63,200 nucleotides of DNA from an uncultured Paraprevotella sp. (GTDB lineage Bacteria; Bacteroidota; Bacteroidia; Bacteroidales; Bacteroidaceae). The notes under the pieces were generated by a model. That model saw only the letters and a list, made by a program, of their open reading frames with translations, did no database searches and had not been told where the DNA came from. Of this stretch, positions 1 through 6,633 are shown one piece after another (the first letter of the stretch is position 1; each line of letters begins with the position of its first letter). Location: the NCBI GenBank assembly GCA_900548345.1, contig URKA01000015.1:1-63200 (forward strand), in the 5' to 3' direction. Both the position numbers and the translations under genes were made by a program.

Positions 1-2
1 TG

Positions 3-545
3 CAGGAACGTTTGGCTAAGTTGTCAGGTGGTGTAGCTGTTCTTTATGTAGGTGCGGCTTCGGAAGTCGAAATGAAAGAAAAGAAAGACCGTGTGGATGA
101 TGCGTTGTGCGCTACTCGTGCAGCTATTGAAGAAGGTATCGTTCCGGGCGGTGGTGTAGCTTACATCCGTGCTTCTGAAGCGTTGGAAGGTCTGAAAGGC
201 GATAATGAAGATGAAACAACCGGTATTGAGATCATCAAGCGTGCTATCGAGGAACCGCTTCGTCAGATTGTGGCTAATGCAGGTAAGGAAGGTGCTGTTG
301 TCGTTCAGAAAGTACGTGAAGGTAAAGGTGACTTCGGTTATAACGCTCGTACTGATGTTTACGAAAACCTGCATGCTGCCGGTGTGGTGGATCCTGCTAA
401 GGTAACTCGTGTAGCTTTGGAAAATGCAGCTTCTATTGCAGGTATGTTCCTGACTACAGAATGTGTAATTGTGGAAAAGAAAGAAGATAAACCAGAAATG
501 CCGATGGGTGCTCCCGGAATGGGTGGCATGGGCGGCATGATGTAA
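3..545 (+). CDS. groEL: Chaperonin GroEL (Hsp60), C-terminal part
   Basis: The window opens inside this gene, so only about the last 180 codons are present. GroEL forms the double-ring folding chamber that works with GroES in the cytoplasm. The visible part includes the family segment IVPGGGVAY, the EEPLRQIVANAG region and the conserved end of the equatorial domain. It finishes with the typical Gly-Met-rich tail (GMGGMGGMM), which lines the chamber. The reading frame is open from base 3; the TTG at 12 is internal and not a start. An intrinsic terminator follows the stop codon. The identification is secure. Confidence 0.97.
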   Translation, partial: QERLAKLSGGVAVLYVGAASEVEMKEKKDRVDDALCATRAAIEEGIVPGGGVAYIRASEALEGLKGDNEDETTGIEIIKRAIEEPLRQIVANAGKEGAVVVQKVREGKGDFGYNARTDVYENLHAAGVVDPAKVTRVALENAASIAGMFLTTECVIVEKKEDKPEMPMGAPGMGGMGGMM

Positions 546-571
546 TCTTTGCCCCATAAATGATTAACGGA

Positions 572-607
572 CTCCCTGTTGGCGAAATGTTGACAGGGAG
601 TTTTTTT
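572..607 (+). terminator. Intrinsic terminator of groEL
   Basis: An inverted repeat (CTCCCTGT ... ACAGGGAG, eight pairs with a 13-nt loop) is followed directly by seven T residues, 26 bases after the groEL stop. This is a classic Rho-independent terminator on the plus strand. Confidence 0.85.
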
Positions 608-732
608 ATAGACCATAGTGGATTATCTCCTCAAGTTTTATTTACTCTCTAAATTTCGGTTCATCCGAGAAATAATGAGGAGACTGTCACTCTTGAAAGA
701 TTATGTGGTTTTATTTCAAATTGAATTGTCTT

Positions 733-780
733 ATAAAAAAAGAAACTGTTTCTGAATGTTCAGAAACAGTTTCTTTTTTA
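733..780. terminator. Bidirectional terminator between groEL and tRNA-Thr
   Basis: A near-perfect palindrome, AGAAACTGTTTCTGAA ... TTCAGAAACAGTTTCT, has an A run on the left and a T run on the right, so it can terminate from both sides. It lies between the plus-strand groEL and the minus-strand tRNA, immediately after the tRNA 3' end. The stretch from 608 to 732 holds nothing else that I can recognise. Confidence 0.75.
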
Positions 781-783
781 GTG

Positions 784-857
784 AGCCTCTTGTCGGATTC
801 GAACCAACGACCCCGAGATTACAAATCACGTGCTCTGGCCAACTGAGCTAAAGAGGC
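784..857 (-). tRNA. tRNA-Thr (anticodon UGU)
   Basis: The reverse complement folds as a 74-nt tRNA. The acceptor stem is GCCTCTT/AAGAGGC with discriminator U. The D arm contains AGCTCAGTTGG, the anticodon loop is TTTGTAA with anticodon TGT, and the T arm contains GGTTCGAATCC. UGU reads ACA, a threonine codon. The anticodon stem has one mismatched pair (T-T). CCA is not encoded. It lies downstream of hpf on the same strand but has its own consensus promoter. Confidence 0.93.
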
Positions 858-898
858 ATTTGCAGCCCGCATATCCATCAATATGCCTGAAACGGCTG

Positions 899-929
899 CA
901 AAGTTAAATGTATTTTTTGAAATCGCAAA
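899..929 (-). promoter_or_regulatory. Promoter of tRNA-Thr
   Basis: On the minus strand a -33 element TTTG (929-926) and a -7 element TAACTTTG (906-899) are separated by 19 nt, matching the Bacteroidetes consensus TTTG-N19-21-TAnnTTTG. Transcription would start about 35 nt upstream of the mature tRNA. Confidence 0.75.
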
Positions 930-946
930 GAAAACTATCTTTTTTT

Positions 947-1246
947 TTAGTGTTCCCTTTGTTTTTCCTTAAATTTGGACAACTGGCGCACCAATGCATC
1001 CAAGCATACGTCTACCGCTTCTTCAAACGTGTCGCAAACTTTCTCCGCAAAAAACTCCCCGCTCGAAGCCAATACTTTTATTGATGCTTCTTTATTTAGA
1101 GACGTTTCGGGCTTTACGACTTTCAATGACACCTCTACCTTTCTTATTTCTTCACTAAACTTCCCGAACTTTGAAACCTTCTTCTCGATAAACTCCTGGA
1201 GTTTCTCTGTGGCATCAAAATGAATAGCCTGAATTCTTACTTCCAT
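947..1246 (-). CDS. hpf: Ribosome hibernation promoting factor (HPF/YfiA, short form)
   Basis: A 99-residue protein of the S30AE/sigma-54-modulation family that binds the 30S subunit in stationary phase and stabilises inactive ribosomes. The whole sequence is one beta-alpha-beta-beta-beta-alpha domain. It starts MEVRIQAIHF, carries a basic Lys-rich helix (ATEKLQEFIEKKVSKFGKF) and ends with the second helix (EEAVDVCLDALVRQLSKFKEK). It lacks the C-terminal dimerisation domain of long HPF. I chose the ATG at 1246 because homologues begin MEVRIQ/MEIRIQ; an in-frame ATG at 1258 would add MEMT. It lies directly after xerC and is probably co-transcribed with rpsU and xerC. Confidence 0.92.
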   Translation of the reverse strand: MEVRIQAIHFDATEKLQEFIEKKVSKFGKFSEEIRKVEVSLKVVKPETSLNKEASIKVLASSGEFFAEKVCDTFEEAVDVCLDALVRQLSKFKEKQREH

Positions 1247-1260
1247 AGTCATTTCCATTT

Positions 1261-2142
1261 TTATGCTCTCGGATGAGCATGGTTATACATTTCTTTTAAC
1301 TCCTCAAAAGTCGTATGGGTATACACTTCCGTTGTGGCAACGCTTTCATGACCCAGCAACTCTTTCAGGGATTCCAAATCTGCATGATGGTTCAGCATCG
1401 AGGTGGCAAAAGTATGCCGCAACACGTGCGGACTTCTTTTTTTCAGCACAGAGACCATACCTAAGTAATGCCTCACGACATCGCGCACCTTCGCATCTTT
1501 AAGCCGTACACCGCAATTGTCGGTAAACATTGCTTCCCGGCCTTCTATTCCGGATGTATCTTTCTCATCCAAATAATCCCGAAAAGCATTTTTCAAGTTT
1601 CCGCCAAACGGCACGATTCTCTGCTTATTCCGCTTTCCCGTCACCTTCAGCACCCCGTCATTCAAATCCACATCCGCCTCATTCAGGCCTGTCAATTCGG
1701 ACAACCGGATTCCGGTTTCGTAAAATACGGCAATAATCAGCCGGTCTCTTTTGCCTGCAAAATCGTCACCGAAAAAATTCCCGTCCAGCAAGCGATCCAT
1801 CTCGCTTTCTCTCAGGAACACCGGTAACGGCTTCTGCTTCTTGGGACCTTTTATTCCGCGCAAGGGGTCTGTTCTCACCCACCCTCTTCTGAGCAGATAT
1901 TTATAGAAAGTGCGCAATGCGCTCAACCTTCGATTGACTGTCGCCGCCGACCGACCGGCATCCATCATGGACACCATCCAGTTTCTTACGACATCGCCTT
2001 CCATTGTATCCCAAGCCAACTCCGGAACCGATTCTTTATAAAACGACTCAAACGCTTCCAAGTCATCGTGGTATCCTTTGACCGTTTGCGGCGAGTATCC
2101 TCGCTCAAGCCTCAGATAATCCAGAAAAGAATCCGTCCACAT
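1261..2142 (-). CDS. xerC: Tyrosine recombinase XerC
   Basis: A 293-residue site-specific recombinase that would resolve chromosome dimers at dif together with XerD. The N-terminal SAM-like core-binding domain spans about residues 1-85 (FLDYLRLERGYSPQTVKGY). The C-terminal catalytic domain shows the full set: Arg in ETGIRLSEL, Lys in VTGKRNKQ, His and Arg in HVLRHTFAT, His in LLGHESVATT and the nucleophilic Tyr in TEVYTHT. It sits between rpsU and hpf on the same strand. Its position among housekeeping genes, with no att-like repeats nearby, argues for the chromosomal Xer enzyme rather than a mobile-element integrase. Confidence 0.92.
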   Translation of the reverse strand: MWTDSFLDYLRLERGYSPQTVKGYHDDLEAFESFYKESVPELAWDTMEGDVVRNWMVSMMDAGRSAATVNRRLSALRTFYKYLLRRGWVRTDPLRGIKGPKKQKPLPVFLRESEMDRLLDGNFFGDDFAGKRDRLIIAVFYETGIRLSELTGLNEADVDLNDGVLKVTGKRNKQRIVPFGGNLKNAFRDYLDEKDTSGIEGREAMFTDNCGVRLKDAKVRDVVRHYLGMVSVLKKRSPHVLRHTFATSMLNHHADLESLKELLGHESVATTEVYTHTTFEELKEMYNHAHPRA

Positions 2143-2211
2143 CCCTCGTCACTGCTTTATGGCAACGAATATAGGAAATAAATTCAAAAGTTCAAAGAAA
2201 ATTCAGCTAAA

Positions 2212-2403
2212 TTAATCTTCTACACGCTGCATCTTCTGAACGTAGATAGCACGTTCTTTAGCAAGTCTCTTAATCACTGAAGGTTTGTCAAACTGCTGTC
2301 TACGTCTCAATTCTTTTACGACACCAGTCTTTTCAAATTTCCTTTTGAATTTCTTCAGCGCTCTTTCGATGTTCTCGCCTTCTTTTACAGGTACTACAAT
2401 CAT
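2212..2403 (-). CDS. rpsU: Small ribosomal subunit protein bS21
   Basis: A 63-residue, very basic protein beginning MIVVPVKEGENIERALKKFKR and containing the family segment LRRRQQFDKPSVIKR. bS21 lies near the anti-Shine-Dalgarno end of 16S rRNA and takes part in initiation; Bacteroidetes ribosomes rely little on Shine-Dalgarno pairing. The length is normal for the phylum. It is the first gene of an rpsU-xerC-hpf cluster and has a well-formed promoter upstream. Confidence 0.96.
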   Translation of the reverse strand: MIVVPVKEGENIERALKKFKRKFEKTGVVKELRRRQQFDKPSVIKRLAKERAIYVQKMQRVED

Positions 2404-2455
2404 TTCTTTGTTTTTTAATAAATTGGTTTATTTGATATTTTTGCAAAATGCGGTG

Positions 2456-2487
2456 CAAAATTAATCAATGTTTTCCGAATCGGCAAA
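2456..2487 (-). promoter_or_regulatory. Promoter of rpsU-xerC-hpf
   Basis: On the minus strand, -33 TTTG (2487-2484) and -7 TAATTTTG (2463-2456) are separated by exactly 20 nt. This gives a 5' leader of roughly 45-50 nt before rpsU. It is the cleanest match to the Bacteroidetes sigma consensus in the window. Confidence 0.8.
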
Positions 2488-2575
2488 AAAAGTCGGATAA
2501 ATTCTAATCATACAGGTACAAAAAGTGCGCACCCCATAGGAATGCGCACCATAATATACCTTATTTATATATATA

Positions 2576-3568
2576 TTACAAATTAGGATTGATTTTGCTC
2601 CATTCACTGATGGCAGGAACAATGTTCAGCGTAACCAGTTCATCACGCATCTTGCAGAGGTGTGCGTAGCTTGCATCCAACTTGGCAATCTCTTCGGCCG
2701 TACCTTCCGGCATCGTATAATGACATCCGTCTGCATCGAGTGTGGTATTCATGGCCATCATGATATGGTTGTATTTGTCGCTCTGTACATAAGTACCTGC
2801 CGGCCAACGGAATTTCTCGCCTCCCATAGCAGAACGTATCATTTCTACCGAAAGATAAGAGGGGCTTTGGAAAGAAGAGCGTCCGCGCAACTCGATAATC
2901 TTGGCGCCACCTTTTGTCACATCCACCTTCATGTCTTCCCATTCCTGCTCACTCATGGCAGGCGTTCCGATAAGTTCGGTCAAAGGTTTGCCGTCGATTT
3001 TCACAGCACTGCCGAACACGGCCATCTGTTCGCCATGGCCTCCGTATGTGGCACTGCCCGTCACCTGGCTTTGTTTTACGCCGAACTTCTTGGCCAATGC
3101 GCTCTGCAAGCGGGTTGAGTCCAAGGCTGCAAGCGTAGTTACCTGAGAGGGTTTCAAACCGGAATACAGCAAAGTGACCAGACCGGTAAGATCTGCCGGA
3201 TTGAAGATAATCACCACATGCTTCACATCGGGACAATAGGTCTTGATATCCTTACCCAACTGCTCTGCAATCTCACAGTTGCCTTTCAGCAAATCCTCAC
3301 GGGTCATACCCTGTTTACGGGGAGCACCACCGGAAGAGATGATATATTTGGCATCCTTGAAAGCCTCTGCCACATCGGTCGTTGCCGTGATATTCACTTC
3401 ATCGAAACCACTCTGACGCATTTCTTCAGCCACGCCTTCGGGAGAGAACACATCATAAAGACACAGGTTAGTAGTCAAACCCATCATCAAAGCTGTCTGT
3501 GCCATATTGGAGCCAATCATACCGGCAGCACCGACAATCACCAATTTGTCATTTGTCAGAAATTCCAT
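2576..3568 (-). CDS. mdh: Malate dehydrogenase (NAD-dependent)
   Basis: A 330-residue cytoplasmic enzyme that interconverts malate and oxaloacetate; in Bacteroidales it serves the reductive branch toward fumarate and succinate. The Rossmann motif VIVGAAGMIGSNMAQ is at residues 10-25, the mobile-loop region contains GGAPRKQGMTREDL, and the catalytic His is in GGHGEQMAVF near residue 200. The length is longer than the enterobacterial enzyme but normal for this group. The gene is monocistronic. A -7 box lies 50 bases upstream, and beyond it is an array of 22-bp repeats. Confidence 0.94.
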   Translation of the reverse strand: MEFLTNDKLVIVGAAGMIGSNMAQTALMMGLTTNLCLYDVFSPEGVAEEMRQSGFDEVNITATTDVAEAFKDAKYIISSGGAPRKQGMTREDLLKGNCEIAEQLGKDIKTYCPDVKHVVIIFNPADLTGLVTLLYSGLKPSQVTTLAALDSTRLQSALAKKFGVKQSQVTGSATYGGHGEQMAVFGSAVKIDGKPLTELIGTPAMSEQEWEDMKVDVTKGGAKIIELRGRSSFQSPSYLSVEMIRSAMGGEKFRWPAGTYVQSDKYNHIMMAMNTTLDADGCHYTMPEGTAEEIAKLDASYAHLCKMRDELVTLNIVPAISEWSKINPNL

Positions 3569-3617
3569 ATTCTTACTTTTTATTTTAAGTTGAAAACATT
3601 TGCTTCCATTATACGGG

Positions 3618-3625
3618 CAAAGATA
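3618..3625 (-). promoter_or_regulatory. -7 box of mdh promoter
   Basis: The minus-strand octamer TATCTTTG matches TAnnTTTG and would start transcription about 45 nt before the mdh ATG. I see no good -33 TTTG at the usual spacing. Confidence 0.6.
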
Positions 3626-3708
3626 CGATTTATTTCCAATAAGAGAGGAAAAACAATGCTGAATTTTTCATAAAGGAGAATACAAATGCGCAAACAAATG
3701 CGGCAAAC

Positions 3709-3842
3709 TGCCATAAGGATTTCATTTTCCTGTGCGCTCAAAAATGCTCACAGGTGTGCGTTCAATTGCTCACAGGTGTGCGTTCGATTGCTCACAGGTG
3801 AGCGTTTCATCGCTCACAGGTGTGCATTTTTCCACTCTCAGA
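3709..3842. repeat. Tandem array A of a degenerate 22-bp repeat
   Basis: Clear units occupy 3755-3776, 3777-3798 and 3799-3820. A 24-bp first unit lies at 3731-3754 and degenerate units at 3709-3730 and 3821-3842. Each clear unit ends TCACAGG and begins TGTGCGTT or TGAGCGTT. The unit junction GCTCAC-AG-GTGAGC is palindromic. There are no spacers, so it is not a CRISPR. It occupies the gap between the mdh promoter and the 3' end of the lyase gene. The same unit occurs at 17846-17933 and 54621-54730. Confidence 0.85.
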
Positions 3843-3873
3843 TGCAGCATCTCGTCCGCCTCTGTTGCGGCAT

Positions 3874-5007
3874 CTATCGCTCATTGAAGAGCAATGTGCC
3901 GAAACCGGGCTGGTCCCGGTCGTAACCTTCCGGACGGATGCGTTCCAACACCTGCCGCGTATAGGGCATAAGCAATCCCATCCGGTTCACATAGTGGTTG
4001 TAAGCGATGTCGAACACATACATATAGCGGCCTCGTGCCTTATCGGACACTTCCTTCCAATCGCTATATTTTCCGGTAATGTCCGTCCAGCATGTAAAAG
4101 GCACGTCATAGCCTAAATTATAGCGCGCCACATATTCATAGCCTTTCAGCAAACGGTTGTCCATAGCCGAATACAGGTCGTCGCCCTGCTGCCATGCCAC
4201 TTCACAGACGGTAGCCATGGCACCCAGACCGAGCATGCAATGGCTCTGGTCGCGCCCGCTTTCCTGAATCTGTCCGGTCTCGCCATCTATATAGTTCGCC
4301 AATGTTCCGTTGTCATGCCCCTCCAGATAAAAGGCACGCGCCTTGTCATACATTTTGCGGTCATCCAGCAGGATGGCAGCCGCCATATAGGTTTTCGTGG
4401 CTATCACTCCCCAGTTGCCGTTGGTATAAGGCTTCCGACTATAGAAAGTGTCCAGCACGGGCAAGAACACCTCTGTCAGCATGCGCCGCACCTCTTTATA
4501 ATCTTTTGCGGGCATCTTGCGCCATGAATGTTTCAACACTTCCATAGCATACACAATCTTGAAGCCTTCCAGTCCGGCCAGCAGCGGAGCATCGTTCGTA
4601 TCGGGAATACGCTTTAAGGTACGTGCATAGGCTGTCAGCACCTCGGCCGCCTTGCGCGCATGTGCCTCCTCACCCGTGATGCCCCACATCAGGGCATTCA
4701 GATAGGCCGCACTGAAGTCGCGTTCCATCTTTGATTTGGTCCAGCGGAACTCCCCGTCGCGCGAAATCGTTTCAAACGGGCCTGCCATTTTATAATCGGC
4801 CTGCGCACAAGGATGTTCCTTCAGCAACAGGAACGAAGCGTAAGCCTCACTGTTCTTGTCTTCCGTCAGACTGCGTATCTGTGCCATACGTTCTTTGGTG
4901 TGGAGCACACCGGGATGCACAAATCTCCGGGCCGCCACAGGATACACCGCCCACACACACATCCAAAAGACATACAATTTCAAACTTACCTTCCCTTTAC
5001 TTTTCAT
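3874..5007 (-). CDS. Alginate-lyase-domain polysaccharide lyase (PL38/PL5-like)
   Basis: A 377-residue exported protein with a signal peptide (hydrophobic LYVFWMCVWAVYPVAA) followed by an all-alpha (alpha/alpha)-barrel domain of the Alginate_lyase type. Supporting motifs are the early FVHPGVLHTKERM, NGNWGVIATKTYMAAA near residue 200 and ESGRDQSHCMLGLGAM near 250. Conserved Asn/His/Tyr/Arg residues of this kind serve beta-elimination on uronic acids. The precise family (PL38 rather than PL5 or others) is my judgement from overall similarity. It follows the beta-helix gene by 40 bases with no promoter between, so the two form an operon. The substrate could be glucuronan, alginate or another uronate-bearing glycan. 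Confidence 0.7.
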   Translation of the reverse strand: MKSKGKVSLKLYVFWMCVWAVYPVAARRFVHPGVLHTKERMAQIRSLTEDKNSEAYASFLLLKEHPCAQADYKMAGPFETISRDGEFRWTKSKMERDFSAAYLNALMWGITGEEAHARKAAEVLTAYARTLKRIPDTNDAPLLAGLEGFKIVYAMEVLKHSWRKMPAKDYKEVRRMLTEVFLPVLDTFYSRKPYTNGNWGVIATKTYMAAAILLDDRKMYDKARAFYLEGHDNGTLANYIDGETGQIQESGRDQSHCMLGLGAMATVCEVAWQQGDDLYSAMDNRLLKGYEYVARYNLGYDVPFTCWTDITGKYSDWKEVSDKARGRYMYVFDIAYNHYVNRMGLLMPYTRQVLERIRPEGYDRDQPGFGTLLFNER

Positions 5008-5047
5008 GGTATTCCGTATTCTTGCTTATCCGTTATGATTCAGTCTG

Positions 5048-6496
5048 TCATTTCTTATTCTCTCCCTCCGTCGACACGAATGTCACGTTCTCGACATGCG
5101 GCCCTACATAGATACGCGCCATATCGCCGGTATTGTACCATCCGGGCTTTCCGGGCATGTCATCGGTTATCAGCCGGCCGTTGATGCGCAGGTTCTCAAA
5201 ACGCACGTTTTTCACCATACGGTCTTCTCCGTACCCTTCTATCACAGACACCTCGGCCCTGTCGCCATTATAGCTCACGTTTCTGAAGAGGATATTCTCG
5301 ATGCCTTGGCCCGGAGCCGTGCAATATTTCTTATTATAGAATATACGCAGGTTCACGAGCTGACCCTCGCGGAAGTTCTCCACGCGGATATCCTCGAAGC
5401 GTACGTTGCGAATCAGGTTATTGTCTCCGGCATTGATAGCCATACAACCCTGGTAGTTCAACTGCTTCTCCTTATGGTCGAGAATATCGATATTCACATA
5501 GTTCAAGTCTTCCAACACCTCCGGCTGCTCGGAATTGCCATGAATCCCGATAAAGATAGGATGGGCCACATCTGCCCACAGGGTAGCATTCCGCATGGTA
5601 ATGTGACGGCATCCTCCCTTGAATCCCATCCGTGTGCCGTACACGGTGGTGCAATCGTCCGAATTCCGACAAAAAACTCCGTCGAAAAGCACATTGTTGC
5701 TGGCAAAGACGTTCATGCCGTCGCCCCAACCGTAATAACTGATGGATTTCACATTACGGATGGTCACACCATCCGAGCCCCCCGTAGCGCACTGTGTGGT
5801 GACAATGCCCTCCACCAGTACGTTACGTGAGTTGGCTATCCGGATGCCTCCTTTTACCTTATAATCTATGATACCTCTACCTATTACTTTCACATCATGT
5901 ACATTTTCCATCACCACGCGCCCTGCCAGCACCGCGCCTTCGGCCAGGTATACGGTCTTGCCCGACGGCACATACAGCGTGCCGCCTTCGGGGGTGTGTA
6001 GCCCCGGACCGTAATAAAACACATCGGCATCGTCCTTATCCGGCACATCTGTCTCCTGCGGATTGGCAAACAGATGCAGATTATGGAATATATCGCCGTT
6101 CACCTCCACCGACAGGTTGCACGGACGCTCCAATGAAAAACAGATGTCGCGCCCCTCTATGCGGACCGGAATATCATAAGACAACGGGCGCACACGCGCA
6201 CTGTCTATCTTTCCTTTATTATAGGTGACACGCACTTCCACCTTGCCGGAGAAACTAAAAGACGCCAATGACGCCTGCTCCACGTGATGGCGCGTTTCCC
6301 TCACTTCGTCTACATGAACCATATAGGACGAGAGTGTCTTCCACTGTCCGCCTGCCGCACGCACACGGACCGTAAAATCAGAGTTCAGGTCTACCCCCTC
6401 CGGTGCCGGACATACGGCAAGCGAAGAAGTCTGCCCGGCAAAAATGCCGGCACATAGGGCTGTCGCCACACATAGAAACAACAATATCCTTTTCAT
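5048..6496 (-). CDS. Secreted beta-helix glycoside hydrolase, GH49/GH28 type
   Basis: A 482-residue protein with a signal peptide (MKRILLFLCVATALCAGIFA), an N-terminal beta-sandwich of about 130 residues and then a right-handed parallel beta-helix. The helix carries candidate catalytic acids in WGDGMNVF and NSDDCTTVYGTR and a conserved HPIFIGIHGN, an arrangement seen in clan GH-N (GH28 polygalacturonases and GH49 dextranases). The two-domain layout favours GH49 or a related family. I cannot name the substrate. The start is secure because the signal peptide begins here, yet the -7 box ends only 7 nt upstream, which implies an almost leaderless mRNA. The upstream region carries the operator shared with the genes at 13645 and 15758. 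Confidence 0.7.
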   Translation of the reverse strand: MKRILLFLCVATALCAGIFAGQTSSLAVCPAPEGVDLNSDFTVRVRAAGGQWKTLSSYMVHVDEVRETRHHVEQASLASFSFSGKVEVRVTYNKGKIDSARVRPLSYDIPVRIEGRDICFSLERPCNLSVEVNGDIFHNLHLFANPQETDVPDKDDADVFYYGPGLHTPEGGTLYVPSGKTVYLAEGAVLAGRVVMENVHDVKVIGRGIIDYKVKGGIRIANSRNVLVEGIVTTQCATGGSDGVTIRNVKSISYYGWGDGMNVFASNNVLFDGVFCRNSDDCTTVYGTRMGFKGGCRHITMRNATLWADVAHPIFIGIHGNSEQPEVLEDLNYVNIDILDHKEKQLNYQGCMAINAGDNNLIRNVRFEDIRVENFREGQLVNLRIFYNKKYCTAPGQGIENILFRNVSYNGDRAEVSVIEGYGEDRMVKNVRFENLRINGRLITDDMPGKPGWYNTGDMARIYVGPHVENVTFVSTEGENKK

Positions 6497-6503
6497 TTCG
6501 GTA

Positions 6504-6561
6504 CAAAATTAATGTAAAATCAAATCTCTTCATGGGACAGAAAATAACAAAAACGGGGATA
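6504..6561 (-). promoter_or_regulatory. Promoter and operator of the beta-helix/lyase operon
   Basis: The minus-strand -7 box TAATTTTG is at 6511-6504. A half-site TGTCCCAT (6539-6532) ends exactly 20 nt before it. A degenerate second half-site, TATCCCCG (6561-6554), begins 22 bp further upstream. The 22-bp half-site spacing and the 20-nt gap to the -7 box match those at 13520-13581 and 15600-15661. Confidence 0.7.
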
Positions 6562-6633
6562 AAACGAACCATTTCCATCTTTTCCGCCTTTTGGACGGCC
6601 TCCGGCAATAGCACAGGAGGCCGCACCCAAGGT

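Noticed and set aside
24..557. Long antisense ORF over groEL
   Set aside because: The GroEL frame is unmistakable; the antisense frame is a codon-usage shadow with no promoter or domain.
1261..2142. xerC as integrase of a mobile element
   Set aside because: It lies in a housekeeping cluster with rpsU and hpf, and no att repeats or mobile-element genes are nearby.
3709..3842. Possible CRISPR array
   Set aside because: Units are contiguous with no unique spacers, are degenerate, and no cas genes are present in the window.
3686..3925. Small plus-strand ORF of 79 codons over the repeat array
   Set aside because: It is composed of out-of-phase 22-bp repeats, has Cys/His/Arg-rich content without domain features, and overlaps the lyase gene antisense.
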